Positions 7,548 through 15,866 of a stretch of DNA of 64,000 bases are shown here, piece after piece. Under the pieces are notes generated by a model. It did not search any database. It was not told the origin of the DNA and saw only the letters and a list, made by a program, of their open reading frames with translations. Position numbers and translations under genes: made by a program. Position 1 is the first letter of the stretch; the number at the start of each line of letters is the position of its first letter. The stretch is from Acetitomaculum ruminis DSM 5522. GTDB taxonomy: Bacteria > Bacillota > Clostridia > Lachnospirales > Lachnospiraceae. The stretch is from contig NZ_FOJY01000001.1 in assembly GCF_900112085.1 (NCBI RefSeq), positions 212,860 to 276,859 of the forward strand. Direction: 5' to 3'.

Positions 7548-8190
7548 ATAAATAAAGCAAATGATTTTTAGCAGACATTTAATTAAAGAAAGGGTGATTC
7601 CAATGGGAAGATAGTTAACGAATTTTACTTTATTACTTTTACCGGATGAATTTTAAAAGATTTATATTTTATTATTAGTGATTGTTTTGTAAATCGAGAG
7701 TAGGATTTGAAAGTAAGGTTCGTATATAATATTTTGTACTAATAGATTTTAAAGTTGTAGTCATGAGTTTTGAAGATATGGTGATAAAAGCAGCTACCTT
7801 TTCATAGACGAGACGATAGGCGAAGAATTAAAGAAATAGTGGATTGTAGAAAGGGAATGAGTAAAGATAATATAAGATAATAGTTCGTGAGATGTGATTT
7901 TATCTTTATAAGTGTATAGAAGAGGATAGGTAGTTTGTAGTTTATTAGCATATGAGGATTGATTTGATAAGATTAATCATATAGATTTATAAATTTTCCA
8001 ACTTTACACCGTTTAGGTTCGTTAGTATAGATGTTATTTTGATGAAATTTACAGAAAGGAAGGTATAGACCGCCAGAAACGTAATATATGAGAATAGTTA
8101 TAATTGAATATTTTATGAAATAATAGTCCTCGGATTTTTTGTAAAGAAAGAAGATTTGAGGGCTATATTTCTGCTTGATTTTTTGCATTA
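7548..8190 (+). ncRNA. Candidate large structured non-coding RNA (about 640 nt)
   Basis: This stretch starts 7 bases after a perfect promoter and has stops in all forward frames. It is conspicuously poor in C and rich in G and A, unlike its neighbours. The ends can pair: GCAAA (7557-7561) with TTTGC (8182-8186), and AGCAGA (7570-7575) with TCTGCT (8170-8175), in the same nested order. Internal helices include TTACTTT/AAAGTAA (7633-7639, 7710-7716), GATTTA/TAAATC (7659-7664, 7690-7695), AAAG-tt-GTAG/CTACCTTT (7751-7760, 7794-7801), TAAAGATAA/TTATCTTTA (7862-7870, 7900-7908), GATTGAT/ATTAATC (about 7958-7979) and ATAGTCCTC/GAGGGCTAT (8123-8131, 8158-8166). GTTCGT recurs three times. Size and layout recall the large ornate RNA classes (OLE, ROOL, GOLLD), but I cannot assign a class. 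A decayed gene is the alternative. Confidence 0.5.
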
Positions 8191-8922
8191 TATGTTGTTT
8201 TTCCCAATAAGATTTTCAACTGCTTCTAAAAGCTCGTTTTTCTGGATGGGTTTTATTAGATAATCTGAAGCATTATTATTCATTATTTCTACCAGGGTAT
8301 TTTTTTTTGAAGACCCAGTCATCATAATAACAGGTATATTTTTAAATTTTGCTTTACTTCTGATAAGTATAAGAGTGTCAAGTCCATTCATTCTAGGCAT
8401 ACCGTAGTCTAAAATAATCAAATCAGGTGTATGATAAACAAGATAACTTAAAACCTGTTGTCCGGATGATACTGCTGATGTTTTATATTTTGTTTTTAAA
8501 TGCATTTGAATAATGTCTAATGTTATTAAATCATCATCTGCAATGAGAATTCTTTTTTTACTTGTATAATTCTCAATAAAGTCATATTTTTCTTCAATAG
8601 TAGCTGAACTAGGCAAGAAATCATTACAAAGTTTTGTAAGGGAATTTAGTACAAATTCTTTTTTATTAGTTACGGTGTACATTATAAGGGGTACGTTGGC
8701 CAGTAATGGGTTCCATTTTACAGCTCTAAAGCTTTTATTTAATTCTTCTTCGTCAAGTTCATCCGTAACAAAGATAATATCAGGAACATAATTTCTAAAG
8801 TCTTCATCTTTAATTAAGCCATCTATGTGAATTGATAAAACATCATATTTTTCTTCAAGCTCCAAATGAAGTTTTTTGGTTACACTTGCGGATTTTCCTA
8901 TAATTAAAATAATATTATTCAT
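8188..8922 (-). CDS. Double-receiver response regulator without output domain
   Basis: A 244-residue cytosolic protein of two receiver domains. The second (about 124-242) is intact: acidic cluster IADDD, phospho-Asp172 in LIILDYGMP, Thr201 in MMTGS, Lys223 in YLIKPI. The first (about 3-118) keeps the fold pattern (IILIIGK, PDIIFVTDEL, VPLIMYT) but the acidic pocket is gone and Thr53 stands where the phospho-Asp should be, so it is probably a dimerisation or docking module. There is no DNA-binding or enzymatic output. It is the last gene of a four-gene minus-strand unit and starts 70 bases after the hybrid kinase; its stop abuts the candidate RNA on the other strand. Confidence 0.85.
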   Translation of the reverse strand: MNNIILIIGKSASVTKKLHLELEEKYDVLSIHIDGLIKDEDFRNYVPDIIFVTDELDEEELNKSFRAVKWNPLLANVPLIMYTVTNKKEFVLNSLTKLCNDFLPSSATIEEKYDFIENYTSKKRILIADDDLITLDIIQMHLKTKYKTSAVSSGQQVLSYLVYHTPDLIILDYGMPRMNGLDTLILIRSKAKFKNIPVIMMTGSSKKNTLVEIMNNNASDYLIKPIQKNELLEAVENLIGKNNI

Positions 8923-8992
8923 TATTTTTCTCCTTTTTAGCTATATACAAAAATCAATTAAAAGTATTACCTTAAAATCAAATTACTGTTAT

Positions 8993-11953
8993 TTACACAT
9001 TATTTTCTTTCAATAATTCTCTGATAATCATGATTGCTTCTTTAAATTCATAGGTTTCCAGACAATGAATACAATCGGTAATAGCTAATTTTTCATCATC
9101 TGTCAAATTGGTATATATGAATTTTAATATTCTTATTGCTTTATCCTGTTCAAATCGGTTTATAACCTTAATAATATTTAAGAAAATAGCCTTACTTGAA
9201 GTAATAGACATCCTTAAAAAGTTGTGTTCCTGTTCTTGAACATTATCAGTATCCATATTTTTTGTCAGATAATTCAATACCTCCAAAACAAAGGGATAGT
9301 TAGAATACTTTTTAATGGCATTTCCGATTCTAATTACAATAGTTATGTAATAATTAATTAATTCAGCACTACTTTCATCTATAAGTTCAAAATTAGAGTT
9401 ACTATAAGCTTCTTCAAAATTTTCACACATCTTGGATAATTTTAAAGCACCTATCAGGGAGGAAGCACTTTTTAAGGAAGTAATGTAAAAGTACAAATGA
9501 TCATAATCTTTTTCTTTAAAATAACGACTTAGTCGCAAATAATATAGCTTACTGTATTTTATATAAATAGAAAGTGCCTTGATTAAATCATCGAATTTAT
9601 TGTCGACATTTCTGCTTGCAACCATCAAGTCCAATCCTTTTATTTTTAGATCAATCGGTGCTTTAACTTTATCGTAAAGGTTTAACTCTTTGTATACAAG
9701 CTTATAAGCAGGTAAATGTTTTCTTAATACGCTGACTATTTTACTTTCATTCATTTTTAATCCTAAAAATCCTGAGAAATATTTTCCATAATTTCCTCTT
9801 TTTAATTCAAGACCTTTAAGATTGTATACCATTTTTATAATTGGTACTGTTTTAAAATATCTGCCTTTTAACGTTCTTATTAATTTCGCAGTTTCATTAG
9901 CGTCTATATTATCCAGATTGTCACATACAAAAATAATGTCATACCTGTTGTCATTAAGCTTTTTTATTGTCATATAGGTATCAGAAACAACGTCTACATT
10001 CATTTTGTAAGATTTGATAAATTTCATGAAATCAAAAATTACATCTTCATCACTACTAACCAGCAGACAGCTTGTATCAAGAAGCATAAATTCATCACTG
10101 TTACCATTGATAATGTTAGGTATAACTTCCCCGTCCAGTTTTCCATCCCAAAAATTTCCCTGAACTATATATTGAGGTACATTAAAAACAAAAGTAGAAC
10201 CGACATTAAATTTACTTTTAACATTAATATCGCCACCCATCATCTTGGCTAATTGTTTTGCAATGGTAAGTCCAAGTCCGCTACCGTTAGAAGTATAGGT
10301 AGTGTGGTAGTCTAATTTTTCAAAATCATTAAAAATAATATTCAAATCAGAATCCTTAATACCTATTCCAGTATCAGTTATAGAAAAATATAGCATGACA
10401 TTATTTCTGTCTATGATTTCGCTATAGATTTTAAAAATAACAGAGCCTTCTGGAGTAAATTTAATAGCATTACTTAAAAGATTTATTAGAATTTGCTTAA
10501 TATGTGCATAATCTCCGGAAAGTCTAACAGGTATATTTTCACCTAAATCCACATAAAACTGGATATTTTTTTTGCTAAGCGCAGCCATGGTTACACTATA
10601 TACTTCCTTAAAGAGATTTGAGACTTCATATATAGTATTGGTAATGTTGAAATTACCGGCTTCAATTTTAGTAACATCCGATAATTCATTAATAATTCCC
10701 AATAAAGCTTCGGAATAGTTTTTTATATTCTCTGCATATTTTGCAACCCTGGGATTGATGGCTTCCTTCATAATCAGCTCTGAAAATCCAATTATTGTGC
10801 TGACAGGTTTATCCAGTTCATTGCCCATTTTAGCTAAAAACCAGGTTTTATCCTGATTTGCATTTTCATGTTGTATTTTGGAAATATTTATGGCAATTAC
10901 TTCTGAGATTTTTACAAGGGATTTTAATGTATTTTTTTTCCATTTATAATTTGATTCATATTTTATAAATACAGCAATACTATTTACTTTACCATTTTCA
11001 TATAAGGGGGTATAACATGCACTTGGTTCTTCGTCTAAATACAAGGCCTTTTTCAAAGGTATAATATCCTCTGTTATTTTTTCCGTTGTAATATATTCCT
11101 GGGGTCCGATGAGGCTGAAAAACCTTGACACGGCATTGTCTGTCAAATATTCTTCAAAATTTTTTGTGTCAAAAAAATCATTGTTTAAAGACCAACTATA
11201 CATAATCCTGTTTCTAAGCTGGCTAATACCTATTCCGAATATTATAATGCTGTCAAAATTTAAATTTCTTCCGATTCTGGCTATTAAAACATTTAATGCA
11301 CTTTGAAGATCTTCAGCCCTCTCTAAGAGTTTAAAAGCAAATCTGTAAATATCAAGATCTCCTGCAAGATAGGCTCTTTCTAGTTCATATCCACTACGGT
11401 CTTTCAAAGGAAAATTATATTTGGCAATATAGTTTTTCCCTTTTAAAACAGAGTAGGAGATATAAGGAATGTCATCATTTTCATGTAGGTAATCAAAAAT
11501 ATAATCAAGTTTATTAATTAAATCTACAAAATCTGTGCTTTCATTAGTGAAATGGTAGGCAACCTTTGCAGACAAATGAATGCTTTCATTTTCACCGGTA
11601 TAAATTTTTTCAATCGATTTAATTATAGTCCTGGCAATGGCAGAAGCATTAATATCCTCACAATCTTTAATAAGAATAGCAAATTCAAGTCCTGAAATTC
11701 TAATAGAAATATTTTTATCACTTTCAATGGAATTTATTATATCAGCAACTTCCATTAAAAGTGCATCACCGTATATATAACCATATTTGTCATTTAATGG
11801 TTTTAAATTTAGGATTTCAATCAGAAAAAAACTAAAGTATTCCTTTCTGGCCTTATACTTTAAGTAATCATTGACAATCATGGCACCGGTTTGACTGTTG
11901 TTCAACCTGGTAATCGCATCTTTCTTTTTCTTGATTTTATTAGCTTCTGACAT
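8993..11953 (-). CDS. Large hybrid sensor kinase with all phospho-acceptors lost (pseudo-hybrid kinase)
   Basis: A soluble 986-residue protein without membrane segments. Order of modules: GGDEF-like domain (about 12-135) in which the signature is SGLEF (87-91); a GAF-like linker (about 205-335); HisKA helix pair (about 368-432) where KTWFLAKMGNEL has Asn378 instead of the phospho-His; an apparently intact ATPase domain (480-592: NLLSNAIKF, DTGIGI, GSGLGL); a receiver-like domain (about 628-746) with SS for the acidic pair and Cys677 for the phospho-Asp; and an HPt-like bundle (about 785-880) where ITSLKSASSLIGA has Thr825 for the His. Phosphotransfer therefore seems impossible, although ATP may still bind. 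It lies 7 bases after the membrane kinase gene, so it is co-transcribed with a normal two-component pair. An allosteric or scaffold role is inference. Confidence 0.85.
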   Translation of the reverse strand: MSEANKIKKKKDAITRLNNSQTGAMIVNDYLKYKARKEYFSFFLIEILNLKPLNDKYGYIYGDALLMEVADIINSIESDKNISIRISGLEFAILIKDCEDINASAIARTIIKSIEKIYTGENESIHLSAKVAYHFTNESTDFVDLINKLDYIFDYLHENDDIPYISYSVLKGKNYIAKYNFPLKDRSGYELERAYLAGDLDIYRFAFKLLERAEDLQSALNVLIARIGRNLNFDSIIIFGIGISQLRNRIMYSWSLNNDFFDTKNFEEYLTDNAVSRFFSLIGPQEYITTEKITEDIIPLKKALYLDEEPSACYTPLYENGKVNSIAVFIKYESNYKWKKNTLKSLVKISEVIAINISKIQHENANQDKTWFLAKMGNELDKPVSTIIGFSELIMKEAINPRVAKYAENIKNYSEALLGIINELSDVTKIEAGNFNITNTIYEVSNLFKEVYSVTMAALSKKNIQFYVDLGENIPVRLSGDYAHIKQILINLLSNAIKFTPEGSVIFKIYSEIIDRNNVMLYFSITDTGIGIKDSDLNIIFNDFEKLDYHTTYTSNGSGLGLTIAKQLAKMMGGDINVKSKFNVGSTFVFNVPQYIVQGNFWDGKLDGEVIPNIINGNSDEFMLLDTSCLLVSSDEDVIFDFMKFIKSYKMNVDVVSDTYMTIKKLNDNRYDIIFVCDNLDNIDANETAKLIRTLKGRYFKTVPIIKMVYNLKGLELKRGNYGKYFSGFLGLKMNESKIVSVLRKHLPAYKLVYKELNLYDKVKAPIDLKIKGLDLMVASRNVDNKFDDLIKALSIYIKYSKLYYLRLSRYFKEKDYDHLYFYITSLKSASSLIGALKLSKMCENFEEAYSNSNFELIDESSAELINYYITIVIRIGNAIKKYSNYPFVLEVLNYLTKNMDTDNVQEQEHNFLRMSITSSKAIFLNIIKVINRFEQDKAIRILKFIYTNLTDDEKLAITDCIHCLETYEFKEAIMIIRELLKENNV

Positions 11954-11960
11954 AATTTAA

Positions 11961-13550
11961 TTACCTCGTTAGTTTTAACTGAAACCAGAACTTTGTTCCC
12001 TTACCCAGAGTACTTTCAACGCCATATTCAGCATTATGTAATTCCAGAATATCCTTAACTATAGATAATCCTAAACCTCCGGTTCCTTTAATAGAGCGTT
12101 TATGAGTTTTGTCAACTTTATAATATCTTTGCCATACATTGTTCAAGTCTTCAGGTGCAATTCCAAATCCTGTATCAATTATTTCGATTAAAACATGATC
12201 GTCATTAACTATTTGATTAATAGTAACGATTTTATCTTCACCTGTATAATTAATAGCATTATTAACAAGATTGTATATTACCTGAAAAAGCTTAAATTCA
12301 TCACCATAAATAAATACATGTTCATCATGATTAAAAATAATTTTAAAACCATCCTGTTCAATCAGCTTATTGTATCTGGCAAGTGCTCTGGAAATGCTGG
12401 CTGTAAGGTCATATTCATCAGCTTCAAGCTGCATAACTCCTGTTTGAAGCTTTGAAATATCCAATAGGTCATTTACCAGATTTGTCAGTCGTGTGGCTTC
12501 ATCTATGATTACCTGAACATTTTCGGGAGTGTTTTCACCCGGCAAATCTCTCATAACTTCTGCATATCCAATAATCATTGTTAAAGGAGTCCTTAAATCG
12601 TGTGAAACATTGGCAATTAGTTCCTTTTGAAAACTTTCAGTTTTATTTAATTCAGTAGTAGCATAGTTTAATGTATCTGAAAGTTCAGCGATTTCAAGAT
12701 AACTGTTTCCATCAAATGCAACATTTAGATGACCTTTTGCAAGTTCTTTTGCCGAATCATTAATTTTAATAATTGGTTTTGATATCTTTTTTGACATAAT
12801 GAAGGCAATAATAAGTGATAGCAGTACCATTATTATGGAAATATACATCAGCTGTACCTGCAGGGTATTTTTTGTGGCATCCACGGGAGTGATAATGGAA
12901 TTAAGCATCAACATACATTTTTCATTATTAATAGTAACCTCTTTGAAAATAATTACACTTTCAGCTTTTTTTCTTCTACTTATTGAGTCGTCATATTTTG
13001 AATCATTTTTATCAAAAAAAGAATTAATATTTTCAGATTCTGAACTCAAAGCGCTATTGGAAGAAGCGGAAGAGTTATTAGTGTTATTATCTGAATTTGA
13101 ATTCTGAAAGGAAGTAGATGAATCTTTATACAAAAACGCAGGCATATCCGGAAATGTAAGATTGTTATAACCTTCAAAGGTAACTTCAAGGCTACCATTA
13201 TTATTTTCGACTTCCTGTTTATATTTTAGAAAAGTCGAATAATCCATTTTATGAATAGAACAATTTGGTAAATAATCAGCCGAATATATTTTGACAAAAT
13301 TCATCTTGGTAACCAGTATGCATATGTCAAAACTGGATGCAAGCTCAGAAATTTCATATTCGGCATCATCATCATTCAAATCTTTCTCAGCCATATTTGC
13401 TGCCTTGGTCAATTCGTTTCTCTTAATATTTTTATAAAAGCTGTTTAGGTAAACAATTTGAAATAACCATAATACAACAAGTAAAATAAAGGTAAAACTA
13501 AGCAAATACATAAACAGCTTCCACTTTACGCTGATTTTTTCAAGCTTCAA
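11961..13550 (-). CDS. Membrane sensor histidine kinase with HAMP domain
   Basis: Classical two-component kinase, 529 residues. TM1 is at about 12-36 and TM2 at about 234-253, enclosing a roughly 200-residue extracellular sensor with a Ser/Asn-rich low-complexity stretch (about 145-178). HAMP follows, then HisKA with the phospho-His in ANVSHDLRTPLTMIIGYAEV (His317), and the ATPase domain with NLVNNAINY, DTGFGI and GTGGLGLSI. The frame is open to a TTG at 13562, but AGGAG (13563-13567) touches that codon; the in-frame TTG at 13550 is 12 bases from it and is preferred. The gene overlaps the end of the regulator gene, so the pair is translationally coupled. The signal is unknown. Confidence 0.92.
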   Translation of the reverse strand: MKLEKISVKWKLFMYLLSFTFILLVVLWLFQIVYLNSFYKNIKRNELTKAANMAEKDLNDDDAEYEISELASSFDICILVTKMNFVKIYSADYLPNCSIHKMDYSTFLKYKQEVENNNGSLEVTFEGYNNLTFPDMPAFLYKDSSTSFQNSNSDNNTNNSSASSNSALSSESENINSFFDKNDSKYDDSISRRKKAESVIIFKEVTINNEKCMLMLNSIITPVDATKNTLQVQLMYISIIMVLLSLIIAFIMSKKISKPIIKINDSAKELAKGHLNVAFDGNSYLEIAELSDTLNYATTELNKTESFQKELIANVSHDLRTPLTMIIGYAEVMRDLPGENTPENVQVIIDEATRLTNLVNDLLDISKLQTGVMQLEADEYDLTASISRALARYNKLIEQDGFKIIFNHDEHVFIYGDEFKLFQVIYNLVNNAINYTGEDKIVTINQIVNDDHVLIEIIDTGFGIAPEDLNNVWQRYYKVDKTHKRSIKGTGGLGLSIVKDILELHNAEYGVESTLGKGTKFWFQLKLTR

Positions 13551-14223
13551 ATCTATAACCAACTCCTCTTAACGTGACAACAAATTTTCTATAAGGGCCA
13601 AGGCTGCTTCTTAAAAGTTTTATATGGGTGTCTAAAGTTCTATCATCACCATAATAGTCATATCCCCATACTTCAGTAATGAGTTTTTCCCTTGTAAGAG
13701 CTATGTTTTTATTTTTTACTAAAAAAAACAGCAAATCATATTCCTTTGGAGACATCTCTATTCTTTCTCCGTCAATATAAACCATTCTACCGGTAAAATC
13801 TATTTTAAGACCCTCTTTCTCGAATATAATTCTTTCTTCAGTAGAGGAAGTAGCATGGCTTTTTGAAGTTCTATTTAAAACAGCCCTTACTCTAAGCATT
13901 AATTCTCTTGGAGAAAAAGGCTTTACAACATAATCATCAATTCCAAGTTCAAAACCGTGAATTTTATCATATTCTTCGCCTCTTGCTGAAAGCATAATTA
14001 CCGGAATATCCTTAAATTTTCTTATTTCAGAGCAGGTTGAAAATCCATCCAATTCAGGCATCATTACATCTAAAATCAGAAGGTCAAAATCCTGTTCCTT
14101 ACATAACTTAATTGCTTCCATACCGTTTTCAGCTTCAATAATGTTATGGCCATCAAATTCGGCATATTTTTTTATTACTTCTCTTATTTTTTCTTCATCG
14201 TCAACTATTAGTATTTTACTCAT
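13540..14223 (-). CDS. OmpR/PhoB-family response regulator
   Basis: A 227-residue transcription factor: receiver (1-120) with IVDDE, phospho-Asp52 in LLILDVMMPELDG, Ser/Ala switch VIMLSARG and Lys in VVKPFSPREL; then a winged-helix DNA-binding domain (about 128-225) with MSPKEYDLLFFLVKN, TREKLITEVWGYDYYGDDRTLDTHIKLLRSSL and the terminal VTLRGVGYRFEA. It is the first gene of the four-gene signalling unit, overlapping the kinase gene. Upstream, the leader carries a 20-base inverted repeat near 14255-14274 that could be an operator. Target genes cannot be read from the sequence. Confidence 0.95.
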   Translation of the reverse strand: MSKILIVDDEEKIREVIKKYAEFDGHNIIEAENGMEAIKLCKEQDFDLLILDVMMPELDGFSTCSEIRKFKDIPVIMLSARGEEYDKIHGFELGIDDYVVKPFSPRELMLRVRAVLNRTSKSHATSSTEERIIFEKEGLKIDFTGRMVYIDGERIEMSPKEYDLLFFLVKNKNIALTREKLITEVWGYDYYGDDRTLDTHIKLLRSSLGPYRKFVVTLRGVGYRFEA

Positions 14224-14569
14224 TTTCCACGTTCTCCTTTATTTATATAAGTTTATGATATGTCGATATATCATCTAAGGCAGAGAATAAATTAATTATA
14301 CAACCTAATTATCTTATGATTATATATTATATTATCGAAAAATATTTGTATTTTTTTTAATTTTCTTGTGAAAATAGTGATTTATTTTTGAAAAAATCCG
14401 ATTAAAATTAGTGAAGGAGTGTTTAATTTTAAATTTATATTTGATTTACTGTTGTTTAATGGTAAATTAATATACAATATTGATAAAATGAGAAAAAACT
14501 CTTATAATAATTGGGTATATATTTCTTATGTCTAAAATTTAGGAGAGAAAATAAAAATTTATTTAAGGA
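14224..14569. promoter_or_regulatory. Intergenic region between divergent signalling units, with inverted repeat
   Basis: ATGATATGTC (14255-14264) and GATATATCAT (14265-14274) form a 20-base inverted repeat with a single mismatch pair, in the leader of the OmpR-type regulator and upstream (in the regulator's sense) of AAGGAG. The central part (14300-14470) is nearly pure A/T with several TATAAT-like words on the minus strand. The right end carries the CheY-like gene's promoter, entered separately. Confidence 0.4.
14480..14508 (+). promoter_or_regulatory. Promoter of the CheY-like/CheX-like pair
   Basis: TTGATA (14480-14485), 17-base spacer, TATAAT (14503-14508). It leaves a leader of about 65 bases before the ATG at 14579. 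Confidence 0.7.
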
Positions 14570-14578
14570 GTGTCGCTA

Positions 14579-14950
14579 ATGAGTAAAATTCTAGTTTGTG
14601 ATGATTCTATACTCGCGAGAAGTCAATTAAAAGACATTATTAAGGATTACGATCCTGAGTGTGAAGTAATAGAGGCGAACAATGGACAGTTAGCAGTTGA
14701 GTTATTTAAAGAGCATAAACCGGATGTTGTATTTTTGGATATAGTTATGCCTGTAAAGGACGGGATTTCTGCAGTAAGAGAAATGCGCGAAACCGATACA
14801 AAGGCTAAGATTATCATGGCCTCGTCAGTTGGTAACCAGAAACATTTAAAGGAGGCAATTTCGGCAGGAGCTAATGATTTTGTCCAAAAACCTTTAGAAG
14901 AAGAGAAAGTTCGAGAGATTCTTAATTTGGAGCTGAAGGGAGGAGAATAA
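14579..14950 (+). CDS. CheY-like single-domain response regulator
   Basis: A 123-residue stand-alone receiver. Acidic pocket LVCDDS, phospho-Asp54 in VVFLDIVMPVKDG, Ser in IIMASSVG and Lys in FVQKPLEEE are all present, so it should accept phosphate. The ATG at 14579 follows AAGGAG (14565-14570) by 8 bases; an in-frame GTG at 14570 overlaps that ribosome binding site and is rejected. The stop codon (TAA 14948-14950) shares its last base with the ATG of the next gene, so the two are translationally coupled. There are no chemotaxis or flagellar genes nearby, so the output is unknown. Confidence 0.92.
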   Translation: MSKILVCDDSILARSQLKDIIKDYDPECEVIEANNGQLAVELFKEHKPDVVFLDIVMPVKDGISAVREMRETDTKAKIIMASSVGNQKHLKEAISAGANDFVQKPLEEEKVREILNLELKGGE

Positions 14951-15834
14951 TGTATACTCAATTTTTTGGAAATTATCTTCTCAACAAAAAGCTAATAACC
15001 AGAGAACAGCTTTTAAAGGCTATGGAAGAGCAGACAAAAACCCATATTAAATTAGGGACATTAGCAATATATCAAGGCTATATGACTGCTAGCGAAGTAG
15101 AGAATGTTCATATTCTTCAAACTCATGAAGACCGTAGATTTGGTGAAGTTGCAATTGAAGAGGGGTATCTTACCCCGGAACAAGTTGAGCTTCTTTGTAG
15201 TGCCCAAAAACCTGATTATCTTTATTTTGGACAATCTTTGATTAATGCCGGGGTATTTACAACTACAGAGTTTGAGAGCTTATTGGAGCAATATAAAGAA
15301 GAGTATGAGATTGGTCAATTAAATGTAAATGATAATCAAAGAGAACAGGTAATTGATTTGGTTACAAATTTTTATAGATTTGACGACCTTGAAAATACCG
15401 ATAAATGCATCAATTATTTGATATTATTTTTTAACAATCTTATTAGATTTATAGGTGGTGATTTTACACCTTTAAGTGCAGAAATTATTGATGATTATTC
15501 TTCACAGTGTTTATGTTCCCAAAGCATGGAAGGTGATTTTTCCATGTATACAGCTATTGACATGGATGAAGAAACAACATTAGAATTTGCTTCTCGTTAC
15601 ACAAATAAAAAGATTGTTGATTTTAATGAATATGTTACAGCATCTGTTGAAGATTTTCTTAATCTTCACAATGGTCTGTTTTTAGTAAACATGTCCAATG
15701 AATTTGCTTTGGAACTTAATCTTGATCCTTTGGAATCAAAAGAAAATGTCTGGGTAAATATCCCGAACAAAACCTTATATTTTATACCGATTTTGTTCCC
15801 TTTTGGTTCTGTAAATGTTATCATTGCTATCTAA
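14950..15834 (+). CDS. MshEN-repeat protein with CheX-like C-terminal domain
   Basis: A 294-residue cytosolic protein. The first about 125 residues contain four copies of the pattern (F/L)GxxxxxxGxxTxxxxxxxxxxQ: FGNYLLNKKLITREQL, LGTLAIYQGYMTASEV, FGEVAIEEGYLTPEQV and FGQSLINAGVFTTTEF. Pairs of this motif make up the MshEN domain, which binds cyclic di-GMP in several ATPases. The C-terminal half (about 150-294) resembles the CheX/CheC-type phosphatase fold, including a helix VEDFLNLHNGLFLVNMSNE that would carry the catalytic acid and Asn, though I cannot align it exactly. Overlap with the CheY-like gene suggests that it acts on, or dephosphorylates, that protein. Function is inferred from architecture. 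Confidence 0.6.
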   Translation: MYTQFFGNYLLNKKLITREQLLKAMEEQTKTHIKLGTLAIYQGYMTASEVENVHILQTHEDRRFGEVAIEEGYLTPEQVELLCSAQKPDYLYFGQSLINAGVFTTTEFESLLEQYKEEYEIGQLNVNDNQREQVIDLVTNFYRFDDLENTDKCINYLILFFNNLIRFIGGDFTPLSAEIIDDYSSQCLCSQSMEGDFSMYTAIDMDEETTLEFASRYTNKKIVDFNEYVTASVEDFLNLHNGLFLVNMSNEFALELNLDPLESKENVWVNIPNKTLYFIPILFPFGSVNVIIAI

Positions 15835-15866
15835 TTGGAAATTAAATTGATGTAAATAATTAAAAA

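Noticed and set aside
7602..7613. Start codon with a ribosome binding site just after the perfect promoter at 7513
   Set aside because: The frame is three codons long (Met-Gly-Arg, stop); no longer frame follows, so it is not counted as a gene.
7973..8188. 71-codon minus-strand frame in the non-coding region
   Set aside because: It has no ribosome binding site, resembles no family, and falls in the segment that forms helices on the plus strand.
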